Of a DNA stretch of 64,000 nucleotides, positions 28,922-38,366 are shown in pieces. The DNA is taken from contig NZ_CP065230.1 in NCBI RefSeq assembly GCF_015767635.1, positions 1,984,001 through 2,048,000 on the forward strand, in the 5' to 3' direction. Position 1 is the first letter of the stretch. Each line of letters opens with the position of its first letter. Position numbers and translations under genes: made by a program. The notes beneath the pieces are model-generated. The model did no database searches. It was not told where the DNA came from and was given only the letters and a program-made list of their open reading frames with translations. The stretch comes from Halomonas sp. A40-4. GTDB taxonomy: Bacteria; Pseudomonadota; Gammaproteobacteria; Pseudomonadales; Halomonadaceae.

Positions 28922-30343
28922 ATGAGAAAAGACCTCACACCGTCAGGAACCGCACCACTAATGACCCAAAACGCTCAATCGCGCGACACCATTTCCAGCA
29001 TTATCTCGCCGGAAGGCAGCCTTGAAGTCCTCTCGCAACACGAAGTCAATCGCCTTCATCGCACATCCAAGAGCGGCCTGCATGATTTACTAAGGCGCTG
29101 CGCGCTGGCCGTACTTAACTGCGGCAGTCCCACCGACGACAGCCTGGCGATTCTGGAAGCCTATAGAGACTTTGACATCGAGGTGCTTCAGCAGGATCGC
29201 GGCATTCGTTTGAAACTGACCCATGCGCCCGCCGAAGCCTTTGTGGATGGCCGCATGATTCGCGGTATTCGGGAACACCTCTCTTCGATCATCCGCGACA
29301 TTGTGTACATCTACAATGAAATCCAGCGTCATGATCGCTTTGACCTGACCACCGCAGAAGGCACCACCAACGCGGTGTTTCATATCCTGCGAAAGGCAGG
29401 CACGCTCAAACCTGGCCGTGACCCCAGCCTGGTGGTGTGCTGGGGCGGTCACTCCATTTCACGGGAAGAGTACGAATATACCAAGGACGTCGGCTACCAC
29501 CTAGGCCTACGCGATCTGGACATTTGCACAGGCTGTGGCCCTGGTGCCATGAAAGGCCCGATGAAAGGTGCCAACGTCGCCCACGCCAAGCAGCGTCGTC
29601 GTGATGGCCGCTATCTGGGGATTTCGGAACCAGGCATCATCGCCGCCGAAGCGCCCAACCCCATTGTCAATGAACTCGTTGTCATGCCCGATATCGAAAA
29701 GCGCCTTGAAGCGTTTGTCCGCCTGGGGCACGGCATCATTGTCTTCCCCGGCGGCGTTGGCACCGCAGAAGAAATCCTCTATCTGTTGGGGATTCTGTTG
29801 CATCCCTCAAATCAGGATATGCCATTTCCGCTGATATTGACCGGCCCAGCCGACTCGGCTGCCTACTTCGAGAAGATCGATGAATTTCTGGTCTATACCC
29901 TGGGCGAGGACATCCGGCGATTTTATACCATCATTACCGGTGACCCCGTCGCGGTAGCTCGGCTCATGCGCGAGAGTGTCGATGAGATTACTGAATTCAG
30001 GCGTACTCACCAGGATGCGTTCTACTATAACTGGCGCCTGACGGTTGCGCGTGACTTCCAGGCGCCTTTTGACCCCACTCACGATGCCATGCGGGCCCTG
30101 GCACTTCACCGCCAGCAGCCAACCCATGAGCTGGCCGCCAATCTTCGCCGGGCGTTCTCGGGTATCGTCGCCGGCAACGTCAAAGAGCAAGGCATTCGTG
30201 CGATTGAGGCCCACGGCCCCTATGTGCTCAATGCCGAGCCTGAGCTAATGCGGCGCCTGGATGAGCTGCTGAGCTCATTTGTGGCACAGGGCCGCATGAA
30301 ACTCGATGGGCAGGCCTACGTCCCCTGTTATGTGCTGACGTGA
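28922..30343 (+). CDS. ppnN: Pyrimidine/purine nucleotide 5'-monophosphate nucleosidase
   Basis: About 473 residues matching PpnN (YgdH), a tetrameric nucleosidase that cleaves nucleotide monophosphates to base and ribose 5-phosphate and in E. coli is stimulated by (p)ppGpp. SPEGSLEVLSQHEVNRL is the family N-terminus. The Rossmann-like LOG core contains VVCWGGHSISREEYEY, GCGPGAMKGPMKGA and the catalytic FPGGVGTAEEILYLLGI. AGGGAG at 28907-28912 supports ATG 28922; ATG 28961 would also suit the family start. It is divergent from the LysR gene. Confidence 0.92.
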   Translation: MRKDLTPSGTAPLMTQNAQSRDTISSIISPEGSLEVLSQHEVNRLHRTSKSGLHDLLRRCALAVLNCGSPTDDSLAILEAYRDFDIEVLQQDRGIRLKLTHAPAEAFVDGRMIRGIREHLSSIIRDIVYIYNEIQRHDRFDLTTAEGTTNAVFHILRKAGTLKPGRDPSLVVCWGGHSISREEYEYTKDVGYHLGLRDLDICTGCGPGAMKGPMKGANVAHAKQRRRDGRYLGISEPGIIAAEAPNPIVNELVVMPDIEKRLEAFVRLGHGIIVFPGGVGTAEEILYLLGILLHPSNQDMPFPLILTGPADSAAYFEKIDEFLVYTLGEDIRRFYTIITGDPVAVARLMRESVDEITEFRRTHQDAFYYNWRLTVARDFQAPFDPTHDAMRALALHRQQPTHELAANLRRAFSGIVAGNVKEQGIRAIEAHGPYVLNAEPELMRRLDELLSSFVAQGRMKLDGQAYVPCYVLT

Positions 30344-30415
30344 TCATGCGGGCAAAAAGGCACTGAACGACTACACTGGACGTGTTTAACGCGTCATCAA
30401 GGAGAGCAAACTACC

Positions 30416-30616
30416 ATGGACATGATCAACCAGTTAAGTGACGGCAAAACCAAGGCGTTTGCCAAGCATTGTTTTGAACGACACTCCAGGGATGAGCTTG
30501 AGGATGCCGCCAAAGGCAGCCCTGACCAGGCGGAAATGAAGCATTGGGGGATTACCCCGGGCCAGTGGGAAGAAGCCGTGACCGCTGCCCTCGCCGATCA
30601 CCAGGCACCCAGCTAA
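30416..30616 (+). CDS. Small hypothetical protein, 66 residues
   Basis: A 66-residue, mostly helical, charged protein (QLSDGKTKAFAKHCFERHSR, then GITPGQWEEAVTAAL) that I cannot assign to a family. It is supported as a gene by GGAGAG about 9 bases before the ATG, base use like its neighbours, and a strong terminator 29 bases after the stop. It has no signal peptide or membrane segment and one cysteine. It is probably its own transcript, or the tail of the ppnN transcript 72 bases upstream. Confidence 0.7.
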   Translation: MDMINQLSDGKTKAFAKHCFERHSRDELEDAAKGSPDQAEMKHWGITPGQWEEAVTAALADHQAPS

Positions 30617-30644
30617 TCCCTCTGGACCTGGACTGCCGACACAT

Positions 30645-30686
30645 ACAAAAACGCCGACTGGGAATAACGTCCCTCGGCGTTTTTGT
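30645..30686 (+). terminator. Rho-independent terminator
   Basis: ACAAAAACGCCGA (30645-30657) pairs perfectly over 13 bp with TCGGCGTTTTTGT (30674-30686), and an inner GGGA/TCCC pairing stabilises the loop. The T-run is built into the right arm. It ends the small gene at 30416-30616. Confidence 0.85.
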
Positions 30687-30836
30687 CGTCAGATACTCTG
30701 AAAGGAATTGTGTTGGATTAACGACTTAATCACTTCCAATGAAATAGGTCGTCTTGCATTGCCCCTGACAGATGTCATTGAGAGAATGGAAATACCCGTA
30801 TGACATTCAAGCCAAACGCGACAGTGGGGTGGCCAT

Positions 30837-32144
30837 ATGAAGACTTTATCCAACATGGGGTTTGCCTTCTTTGGCGCAGCCCTGGTGGCTATCAGCTACG
30901 GGCTTGCGCGCTTCGCGTTTGGCTTGTTCGTCCCTTCCATCAGCAATGAACTTGACCTGTCAGCGTATATCGTCGGCATCATCGGCGCATTACCCTTTGT
31001 CAGTTTCGTGCTAGCCACCATGGTGGCGCCACTTGCCGCCAACCGTCTCGGCGCGCGCAATCTGGCAGTGCTCTCAGGGTGTTTTGGTGTTGCGGGCCTG
31101 GCACTGATCAGCCGGTCTTCAGACGCTCTATCCCTAGGTATTGGGGTGTTTACCTGCGGCGTCTGTACGGGGTTGATGATGCCGGCGCTGACCTCCGCCA
31201 TGCAGGTATTGGTCAGCCGTTCGATGCACGGCCGTGTCAGCTCCATCATGAACGCGGGTACCAGTATCGGTATCATCGTGGCGGTACCTACCGTCGTGTT
31301 CCTGGCAGATGCCTGGCGTTTTACTTATACATCATTTGCCGTACTGGCAGGTATCGGGGTTGTGGCAGCCTGGTTTTTTATCCCCTCGGTCTCACGGGTC
31401 ATTCCCGCCAATGCAGCGCCTCCTCCCCCGGTGACTCGACAGCAGTGGTCGCGCCTTGTCCGGCTTTCGCTGTTTGCTTTCGCGATGGGTTTTGTATCTG
31501 CACCTTACTGGATCTTCGCTCCGGATCTGGTAGTCAGGCTTGGTGAACTCCCCCCCGCCTTTACCGGCTGGCTATGGTTCGCCGCCGGGATTGCCGGCCT
31601 GGGAGGTGCCGTGGTGAGCGATGTAGCCGACCGCAATAACCCGCCCATTACCCAGGCGTTAATGCTGATGATGCTGGCGGCAAGCCTTGTACTGCTCGCC
31701 GCCAGCCCCGACCAGTTAGCCCTGACGATGTTTTCCGCATTGGTGTTTGGTCTCGCTTACATGAGCCTGACAGGTTTATACCTGATGACCGGCATCCGCC
31801 TGTTGCCTGGACGCCCATCGATGGGCCCGGTATTACCCTTTATGGCCTGCGCCTTGGGTCAGGCAGCTGGCTCCCCGATGGTCGGTATGCTGGTCGGCAA
31901 ATTCGGCTATGCCGACGCTTTTTCCGTATTCTGCGTGATCGGCATTCTGGTGGCGGTACTCTCGCCCCTCTATCCGGGCCACATCGACTACCTGACTGAC
32001 GATGACGAACAGCCCCAGGAAGTCGAACCAGAAGAGACTGGCCTCCAAGCGGCGTATGATCACCAATTTCTTGACGAGGATGGCAACCCCCTGGAACCGG
32101 TCGGGGACGAGGAAGAAGCAGAAACAGAAGAAACGACGAAGTGA
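30837..32144 (+). CDS. Major facilitator superfamily transporter (YbfB/YjiJ-like)
   Basis: A 435-residue MFS transporter with about 12 membrane helices. The opening segment GLARFAFGLFVPSISNELDLS resembles the YbfB/YjiJ group, and LAANRLGARNLAVLSG corresponds to the loop 2-3 region. After the last helix (near residue 385) comes an acidic soluble tail of about 50 residues (DDDEQPQEVEPEETG), common in halophiles. GGGGTGG lies just before the ATG. The substrate is unknown and neighbours give no clue. Confidence 0.82.
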   Translation: MKTLSNMGFAFFGAALVAISYGLARFAFGLFVPSISNELDLSAYIVGIIGALPFVSFVLATMVAPLAANRLGARNLAVLSGCFGVAGLALISRSSDALSLGIGVFTCGVCTGLMMPALTSAMQVLVSRSMHGRVSSIMNAGTSIGIIVAVPTVVFLADAWRFTYTSFAVLAGIGVVAAWFFIPSVSRVIPANAAPPPPVTRQQWSRLVRLSLFAFAMGFVSAPYWIFAPDLVVRLGELPPAFTGWLWFAAGIAGLGGAVVSDVADRNNPPITQALMLMMLAASLVLLAASPDQLALTMFSALVFGLAYMSLTGLYLMTGIRLLPGRPSMGPVLPFMACALGQAAGSPMVGMLVGKFGYADAFSVFCVIGILVAVLSPLYPGHIDYLTDDDEQPQEVEPEETGLQAAYDHQFLDEDGNPLEPVGDEEEAETEETTK

Positions 32145-32265
32145 CGCAGTCAGTGATCGCTATTGCAGTGCGCAATCCCGGGTTTCAAGCGCCCGGGGCA
32201 TTTACGCTTGCGGCCTCTTCTCGAGATGGCAAGCGCCGGGCTTGCTCATAGCACGTACCAGGCGA

Positions 32266-33177
32266 TCAATATGCCACCAGACGGTAACCCTCGTCGGTCA
32301 ACCGCCTGGCTAACTCCGCAATATGCGCAGGACCCACCTCACAGCAGCCACCGATCACCGTAGCGCCCAGCCTAACCCATTCGAGCGCATGTTCGGCATA
32401 GCCGGCAGGATCAAGATCACTACGCGACATTAGCGCGTCTACGGTCCCGCCGGGTTGGAGTGGTGCCACGGATGTAAAGCCGTTGGCATACCCTCCAAAG
32501 GGCACATCGAGGGTTGCAAGTTCATACATGGCGGTTGTAACGGCTTCAGGTACTGAACAATTGACCACTATTCTCTCCGCGCCAATGGACGCGACCTCAT
32601 TGGCCGCCTCGGACAGCCGTTCGCCAGAGCGCAAGCGGGTGCCATCGCGATCGTTCACAGTGAATGCCACCCATACCGGGCGCTCAGCCTCCACCGCCGC
32701 GATTGTCGCTGCTCGCGCCTCACGTATCAGCGACATGGTTTCACAGAGAAATAGGTCGACCCCCTCTGTTTGTTGCTTCACCAGACGCCGGTAATCACGC
32801 TGGCAAACGCTATCGTCGGGTACGCTATCAGCGTGATAACTGGCCACCAATGGCGGCAGGCAACCTGCGATACGAACCTCACGCCCGCTCTCTTCTCGCG
32901 CCTGCCGGGCGGCATTTAGTGCCGCAGTCTGCAAAGGCTCGAACATGGCAGCGCTGCCATCGCGTTCCAGACGTATCGGGGTGGCACTGTAATTATTAAG
33001 CTTGATGACTTGCGCTCCAGCCGCGATAAAATCACGATGTGCATCAACGACCAAATGGGGTTCGTCGAGCATGACCTGAGCAGACCATAGCGGGGACGCT
33101 GGCTGGCTGCTGCGTTTCCTGAGTTCTTGCCCCATTCCACCGTCCAGCAGCACTATGTTTCTGCTTTCAGTATTCAT
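32266..33177 (-). CDS. Homocysteine S-methyltransferase family protein
   Basis: About 303 residues of the zinc-dependent homocysteine S-methyltransferase family (MmuM/BhmT), making methionine from homocysteine and a methyl donor such as S-methylmethionine or a betaine. It shows LLDGGMGQELRKR at the N-terminus and the zinc cysteines in VNCS and GGCCEVGPAHI. AAGGGA 6-7 bases before the ATG at 33177 supports that start rather than 33207. The methyl donor cannot be told from sequence; in a salt-adapted organism a betaine-type or sulfonium donor is plausible. Confidence 0.85.
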   Translation of the reverse strand: MNTESRNIVLLDGGMGQELRKRSSQPASPLWSAQVMLDEPHLVVDAHRDFIAAGAQVIKLNNYSATPIRLERDGSAAMFEPLQTAALNAARQAREESGREVRIAGCLPPLVASYHADSVPDDSVCQRDYRRLVKQQTEGVDLFLCETMSLIREARAATIAAVEAERPVWVAFTVNDRDGTRLRSGERLSEAANEVASIGAERIVVNCSVPEAVTTAMYELATLDVPFGGYANGFTSVAPLQPGGTVDALMSRSDLDPAGYAEHALEWVRLGATVIGGCCEVGPAHIAELARRLTDEGYRLVAY

Positions 33178-33364
33178 CAGTTTTCCCTTAGTAAAAAAAT
33201 CGATCACAGTCTTCGTATCCCGCCGCTATGTGACTCATACCAATATAAAAGTTCTCATGGCGCAAAACTTCGATGGGTAGAGGTATCAATGACTCAGTAT
33301 GACTAGACGTCCCTGATACAGACGGAGTATGTTCTACACATCATTAGAATTAAGAGCCTCAGGC

Positions 33365-33880
33365 ATGTTAGCTTTCATTCGACGGATACTCATAACGGTT
33401 GCTTTTACGGTCACCGCCTTTGCAGCACCCGCCCAAGCAGCCGAAGTGACACCAAGCGCTCTTTCACCATCAACAGATGACACACCGGTTATTACACTGC
33501 ATAGCGATGAGGAACGCCGCTCAATCAGTCGTGCGCAGATTGAGCAATCATCTCTCCATGAAGTATCACTGCAACACTTTGAAGGACCAAAAGGTAATTT
33601 TGCGGGCGTCTGGCTCGATGACTTCCTCAATGCTGAAGACATCGATAATGCGGCGACATTACGTTTCATTGCTCATGATGATTACACGACCTTCCTTACG
33701 CCTGAAGACCGCGATGCCAAACGCTATCTCCTCGCCACAAGGCTGGACGGCAAGACACTGACCAGAGATGAGTTTGGCCCGACGATGTTGATCATTCCGG
33801 CGGACGCTGATGCCGTTGAGACGGGCACGGTGAGTATGACCTCATGGGTATGGTCAATTAAAGACATCTACGTGCAATAA
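33365..33880 (+). CDS. Periplasmic sulfite-oxidase-fold protein without the molybdenum-ligand cysteine
   Basis: About 171 residues: a signal peptide (MLAFIRRILITVAFTVTAFA, cut after AQA near residue 26) and one domain resembling the oxidoreductase molybdopterin-binding (sulfite oxidase, PF00174-like) fold, seen in GVWLDDFL, LRFIAHDDYTTFLTPED and the end WVWSIKDIYVQ. There is no cysteine in the protein, so the molybdenum ligand of true members is missing and catalysis is unlikely. It overlaps the next gene by one base (TAATG), so it is translationally coupled to a diguanylate cyclase and probably acts as its periplasmic sensor partner. A start at 33329 is also possible. Confidence 0.72.
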   Translation: MLAFIRRILITVAFTVTAFAAPAQAAEVTPSALSPSTDDTPVITLHSDEERRSISRAQIEQSSLHEVSLQHFEGPKGNFAGVWLDDFLNAEDIDNAATLRFIAHDDYTTFLTPEDRDAKRYLLATRLDGKTLTRDEFGPTMLIIPADADAVETGTVSMTSWVWSIKDIYVQ

Positions 33881-35004
33881 TGAATCTGCGCTTTAATCGG
33901 CCACTGGGCTGGCAACTCGGCCTTGGGTTTACGCTACTAGCGGGCATTTGTGCAATCGCCGCAGGGATTTATCTGTACCAGGTACGCCAGCAACTTGGAT
34001 CGAACTACACAGCGCTCGTGGCCGATGTCATTCGCCCGCAGTTGCATACTGTCCTGCTACGCTCCACGTTGAACGAGTTTCGCGAGGATCCACAAGATAG
34101 CGAGCTGATAGAGCGCTTCGACAACCTTCTTTGGCGCATCCCGCAACATATTGAAGGTATAAGCTTCGGGCTCAGCAAAAACCGCTTCGCACCAGCCGAG
34201 TATAGATCCTCTTTAAACCGCTTACGCCGCGTAGAAGAGAAGATTCCCCACCTACGTCAGACGCTGGGTGAAATAGCCGCTGGCGCGCCTCCCGATGACT
34301 TGATTCAACAAGGCATCGCCATTGAAAACGATTTGGCTCAAGCCTATAGCAGGCTGAGTCACCTCTTACATTCTGAGGCCGCCAAGCAACGCATTGTGAT
34401 GGACCGTCTGGCGATAGGCATTGCCGTGCTGATCCTTGTTATTCTTCTCCTAGTGGGCGGCCTCATGCTGCTCTTGATGCGCCTGCATCATCAGCACAAA
34501 AAAGTGCTCCGACTAAGCCTGATGGATGAGCTCACCGGACTAGGCAACCGCCGTTACGTGCTCAATTTCGCCGAACGCTTATTCGAACAGAGACAACGCA
34601 GTGGCCTCCCCCTGAGCATGGCTGTTCTTGATCTTGACCATTTCAAGCGCGTGAACGACGATTTTGGCCACCCCGCGGGCGATCAAGTCCTTAAAGTCTT
34701 TGCCGACTCGCTACTCGACGAGGTCCGCAAGGCAGATATTGTGGCGCGCCTGGGCGGGGAAGAGTTCTGTGTGCTTATGCCAGAAACCGACGCTGAAGGG
34801 GCGCTGGAGGTCGTCGAACGGATACGCCATCGAGTGGCAACCCTGTCCCATCAAGAACTTGGCGTACCCGTTGGCCTCACGGTTAGCCTGGGGCTAGCCA
34901 CAGCCGTCAATCATGATGCATCTTTCGATCAGCTTTACTCCCGTGCTGACCGAGCCCTCTATCAAGCCAAGACCCAGGGACGCAATCGTGTTGTCGTCGA
35001 CTGA
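33880..35004 (+). CDS. Membrane diguanylate cyclase (GGDEF)
   Basis: A 374-residue inner-membrane protein: membrane helix about 15-33, a periplasmic helical region of about 145 residues, a second helix about 180-205, then a GGDEF domain. The active-site motif is GGEEF at residues 292-296, and RKAD five residues upstream is the c-di-GMP inhibitory site, so an active, product-inhibited cyclase is expected. It follows the periplasmic sulfite-oxidase-fold gene with a one-base overlap; the pair probably forms one signalling unit. Confidence 0.92.
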   Translation: MNLRFNRPLGWQLGLGFTLLAGICAIAAGIYLYQVRQQLGSNYTALVADVIRPQLHTVLLRSTLNEFREDPQDSELIERFDNLLWRIPQHIEGISFGLSKNRFAPAEYRSSLNRLRRVEEKIPHLRQTLGEIAAGAPPDDLIQQGIAIENDLAQAYSRLSHLLHSEAAKQRIVMDRLAIGIAVLILVILLLVGGLMLLLMRLHHQHKKVLRLSLMDELTGLGNRRYVLNFAERLFEQRQRSGLPLSMAVLDLDHFKRVNDDFGHPAGDQVLKVFADSLLDEVRKADIVARLGGEEFCVLMPETDAEGALEVVERIRHRVATLSHQELGVPVGLTVSLGLATAVNHDASFDQLYSRADRALYQAKTQGRNRVVVD

Positions 35005-35422
35005 CGTCATGCGTCAGACTTGCCTGCTCGGTATAGCATGAACAAAGGTTCGTCCCAAGAGCTGCCACCCCATCATTGATACAACAAGATCGGCAGGCAA
35101 CGCGATTACGGGTTTGAATAACGATGGATCTGAACCTAGATAGCCTAGCGAAAAGGGATAGCCAGGTTTTATCGCATTGCGACAACACCGTATGGAGGCT
35201 GTGTTTCAGCGTCACGCTCGTTTCAATTATCTGGATGTGGTGGGCAGAGCGAGGCGTCAAAGTGCTCACCGCAGATCGCAGCAAACCGTAGATTAAATAT
35301 TGCCCCCTGGCTATTCGATAGGCATCTTGAACCGCTTGCATCTATGCATTACGACTATTCATTTGCTTTAACACGGTGCATTTTGTAATCATTCGCGCTC
35401 ATTTGGTGCATGCGGGCGTGGA
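35005..35422. other. Intergenic region without a recognised gene
   Basis: About 420 bases between the diguanylate cyclase and the HPP gene. I see no convincing coding sequence, tRNA or strong terminator. Reading frames through it are short or mirror no known protein. It may be a relic of a lost gene or simply a promoter region for the HPP gene. Confidence 0.5.
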
Positions 35423-35950
35423 ATGAAGACTTATTTAAGCAAGATGCGCGGAGGGACTGTCCAGCGTTCTTTTGTGGGCTGGAAAGACGCTTTCTGGTCG
35501 TGGCTCGGTGCCTTCAGCGGTATGGCGTTGATTTGCTGGTTAAGCGCAGGATGGCTCTCAAAAGAACTACTCATTGTAGGGTCTTTTGGTGCCACCTCAG
35601 TACTCATCTATGCAGCACCTGAAAGCCCCTTTGCACAGCCAAGCCACGTACTCGTTGGCAGCATGCTGTCTGCGTTAGTGGGCGTTGTTTGTTACCAAGG
35701 GCTTGGCACGTCTCCTATTGCCATGGCACTGGCCGTGTCGCTATCGATTTTTGTCATGCAGCTTACCCATACGGTTCACCCACCGGGTGCCGCCGCGGCT
35801 TTGACAGCTGTTGCGGGTGGCGAAAACGTCCATCAGTTAGGCTGGTTATATCCGATTTTCCCTATTGGGGCTGGTTGCATCATTATGCTTTCAGTCGCCA
35901 TTACGGTTAACAACCTTGCCCGCCACCGTCGCTATCCCCACTATTGGTAG
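35423..35950 (+). CDS. HPP family integral membrane protein
   Basis: A 175-residue membrane protein with about five helices and the HPP signature THTVHPPGAAAALTAV at about residues 114-129, which names the family (PF04982). GSFGATSVLIYAAPESPFAQP is also typical. Plant chloroplast members are linked with nitrite transport, but the role of bacterial ones is not established. Another in-frame start lies at residue 8 (MRGG). No partner gene is adjacent. Confidence 0.87.
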   Translation: MKTYLSKMRGGTVQRSFVGWKDAFWSWLGAFSGMALICWLSAGWLSKELLIVGSFGATSVLIYAAPESPFAQPSHVLVGSMLSALVGVVCYQGLGTSPIAMALAVSLSIFVMQLTHTVHPPGAAAALTAVAGGENVHQLGWLYPIFPIGAGCIIMLSVAITVNNLARHRRYPHYW

Positions 35951-36101
35951 ACAGCCTTTTCTCAGGATCGGATTGCCAGCACCTGTTCGGCGATATCGTG
36001 ACACTCAGCTGAGAAGCCCTGTTCGCTGCCATGCGAGAAACCGGCCATTGAAAAGCCCGGCGCCATATGGCGCCAGGCTCATTTGTCCGTCTTTTCCATA
36101 C

Positions 36102-37160
36102 TCAGGGGATGATTTTTTCGGCGCGCAGGCGATCGAAGAGGTCAAAAAAGGCACCGCGTGTCTCGCGGAAGTGGTCAAAACCGAAGTCGCGGGCCTTGGT
36201 GGTGTCATTGACGCACTCCTGATCACGGCCCAGATCAGCGTCGGTGTGCCACCAAGACGCTAGTTTGTCGACGTCCGGCTCCACCAAGTCGTGCTTTTTG
36301 GCAATCTCGCGCCAGGTCGATTCCGCGTCAGCCATCTGCTCGTCTAACGGCTGGGGAGTCTCGGGGCAGTTCGCCACGTCAAGACCAAAGTACTCGCCGA
36401 TCTCTCGCCACATGCGACGCCAGCGGAAGACGTCGCCATTAACTGTATTGAAGGCCTGATTCGCTGCACCTGGCGTGGTCACCGCCCACTCCATTTGGCG
36501 TGCCAGAACAAGGGCATCGGTCATGTCCGTTAGCGCGTTCCATTGGATCTGCGAGCCTGGGAACACGAACGGTCTGCCGGTCGCCTTACAGATTGAGGCG
36601 TAGACGGCAATCGTTGTCCCCATGTTCATTGCGTTGCCACGGGCATAACCAATCACCGTGTGCGGGCGGTGCACGTTCCAGGCGAAGCCGTGACGCTCGG
36701 CGGCCTCGAACAGTACATCTTCCAACGCGTAATAGAAATTGTCACCCGGCACTCGTGGCTCGGATTCGCGGAACGGGGTCTCGATTCGACCGCTACCATA
36801 GGCCTCGAATGAGCCTAGGTACTGTTTGGTACCCGTCACCAGCGAGGCGTGTTGCAGGCTATCACTGTCGAGCGCCTCGAACAGGTTACGCATCATCGCA
36901 CTGTTGGCCTCAACGTTGGCTTTTTCGTTGTCGCGACGAATCCAAGTGCAGTAGAAGACGTGAGTAATCGGTAGCCCAGCAAGCGCCTGCTCGGTGGCGG
37001 GTTCGTCCAACAGATCGGCGGCGATGGGAATCACACCGCTCTGCTGGGTGGCGCGACGCGACAGACCATACACGGTCCAACCACTGGCCACCAGGTAAGA
37101 AGCCAGATTACCACCGGTGATACCCGTGGCACCTACCACAAGCGCAGTACCTTTACGCAT
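36102..37160 (-). CDS. PRISE-like NAD(P)-dependent reductase (SDR)
   Basis: A 352-residue extended short-chain dehydrogenase of the PRISE type (progesterone 5-beta-reductase/iridoid synthase-like), with enoyl-reductase relatives. It shows the cofactor-binding VVGATGITGGNLASYL, the motif VFYCTWIR, TGTKQYLG, FYYALEDVL (with the catalytic tyrosine) and HRPHTVIGYA. The natural substrate in bacteria is unknown; small enones are reduced by plant homologues. It is divergent from a LysR regulator 130 bases away. Confidence 0.85.
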   Translation of the reverse strand: MRKGTALVVGATGITGGNLASYLVASGWTVYGLSRRATQQSGVIPIAADLLDEPATEQALAGLPITHVFYCTWIRRDNEKANVEANSAMMRNLFEALDSDSLQHASLVTGTKQYLGSFEAYGSGRIETPFRESEPRVPGDNFYYALEDVLFEAAERHGFAWNVHRPHTVIGYARGNAMNMGTTIAVYASICKATGRPFVFPGSQIQWNALTDMTDALVLARQMEWAVTTPGAANQAFNTVNGDVFRWRRMWREIGEYFGLDVANCPETPQPLDEQMADAESTWREIAKKHDLVEPDVDKLASWWHTDADLGRDQECVNDTTKARDFGFDHFRETRGAFFDLFDRLRAEKIIP

Positions 37161-37289
37161 GATTGATGTCCTTCTTGAGAGTTATAAAAGTTCTGACACC
37201 AAGCCAGACTAGTGAAAGCAGTCTGTAAGACAGAGATAATTGCTACAATCGAAAATATCGAAAATCTTTATTGCAGGAAACGCAACTTG

Positions 37290-38243
37290 ATGAACCTGAA
37301 TGCGCTGGACCTAAACGCCTTGCGAGTGTTCGAACGCGTTGCCGCTACCGGCAGCTTCACCGCTGCCGCGAATCACTTCCACAGAGCAGTGTCGTCAGTC
37401 TCCCGGCAGATTCGGGGACTGGAAGAATCAGTGGGGCAACCTCTGCTCTACCGGCATACCCGTGCCGTCACACTGACAGAAGCAGGTCAACGCTATTATG
37501 CAGAAGTGCGTGACATTCTTGAGCGCCTCGACATGGCGACCGAAGCACTCAACCAGCCAGAAGCAGAACCCAGAGGCGTGCTTCGTATCAATGCACCGGT
37601 GGCCTTCGGCCAGCGCCAGATCGTGCCGTTGCTTCACCGCTTTCAAGACCGCTTTCCGGGCATCAAGGCGGAACTGCAGTTGGACGATCGTGTTGTCGAT
37701 CCGGTACGCGAAGGGCATGACATCACGTTTCGAGTTGGTGATCTGTCCGACTCATCAATGGTCGCGCGGAAGGTGGCACCGATGAACTACGTCTTGGCTG
37801 CATCACCCGACTACCTGGCAACACAGGGAACGCCGGAAACACCCGAGGCACTCGCTGAATACGACTGCCTGCTCTATCAGGGCGAACTGGGTCGCCAGCG
37901 GTGGTATTTCCAGCAAAACAAGGCGGCGCCCGAAGTGGCCTACGAACTTGACGGTAGCCTCGCCAGCAATGATGCCGAGACGCTGGTAAGGGCGGCGCTA
38001 ATGGGTCAGGGGCTCGTCATGTTTCCCACCTGGTTGATAGCCGAAGAGCTTGCCAAGGGGGCTCTGGTGCCACTGCTTGAGGGATGGCGTGGCGAGGTCA
38101 TGCCCGGTCGCCGCGAACTTTACGTACTGACACCTGAGCGCCGAATCAAAACGCTCAAGGTGCGTACCTTTATGGATTACCTGTTCGAGGTGGTATCGCC
38201 ACTTCCCCCTTGGGATCGTTGGCAGGAAGGGATTTACCGTTAA
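37290..38243 (+). CDS. LysR-type regulator of the PRISE-like gene
   Basis: A 317-residue LysR regulator: winged HTH at the N-terminus (LRVFERVAATGSFTAAAN, VSRQIRGLEESVG) and an effector domain from about residue 90, of the group that includes many SDR-linked regulators. AGGAAA at 37275-37280 supports ATG 37290; an upstream in-frame start at 37212 is less likely. A tandem 9-mer, ATCGAAAAT twice at 37248-37265, lies directly before the ribosome-binding site and may be part of an operator shared with the divergent reductase gene. Confidence 0.88.
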   Translation: MNLNALDLNALRVFERVAATGSFTAAANHFHRAVSSVSRQIRGLEESVGQPLLYRHTRAVTLTEAGQRYYAEVRDILERLDMATEALNQPEAEPRGVLRINAPVAFGQRQIVPLLHRFQDRFPGIKAELQLDDRVVDPVREGHDITFRVGDLSDSSMVARKVAPMNYVLAASPDYLATQGTPETPEALAEYDCLLYQGELGRQRWYFQQNKAAPEVAYELDGSLASNDAETLVRAALMGQGLVMFPTWLIAEELAKGALVPLLEGWRGEVMPGRRELYVLTPERRIKTLKVRTFMDYLFEVVSPLPPWDRWQEGIYR

Positions 38244-38366
38244 GTTTATTAAACGGCTGCATAAACTTCATAAGCGCCGACGTCAGCAGGCGGCATAGCA
38301 TCGACATAGATCGCATCCGGTCCCCCAGTGGCTAGAATAGACACATGAAAGCAGGCATGAATATCC

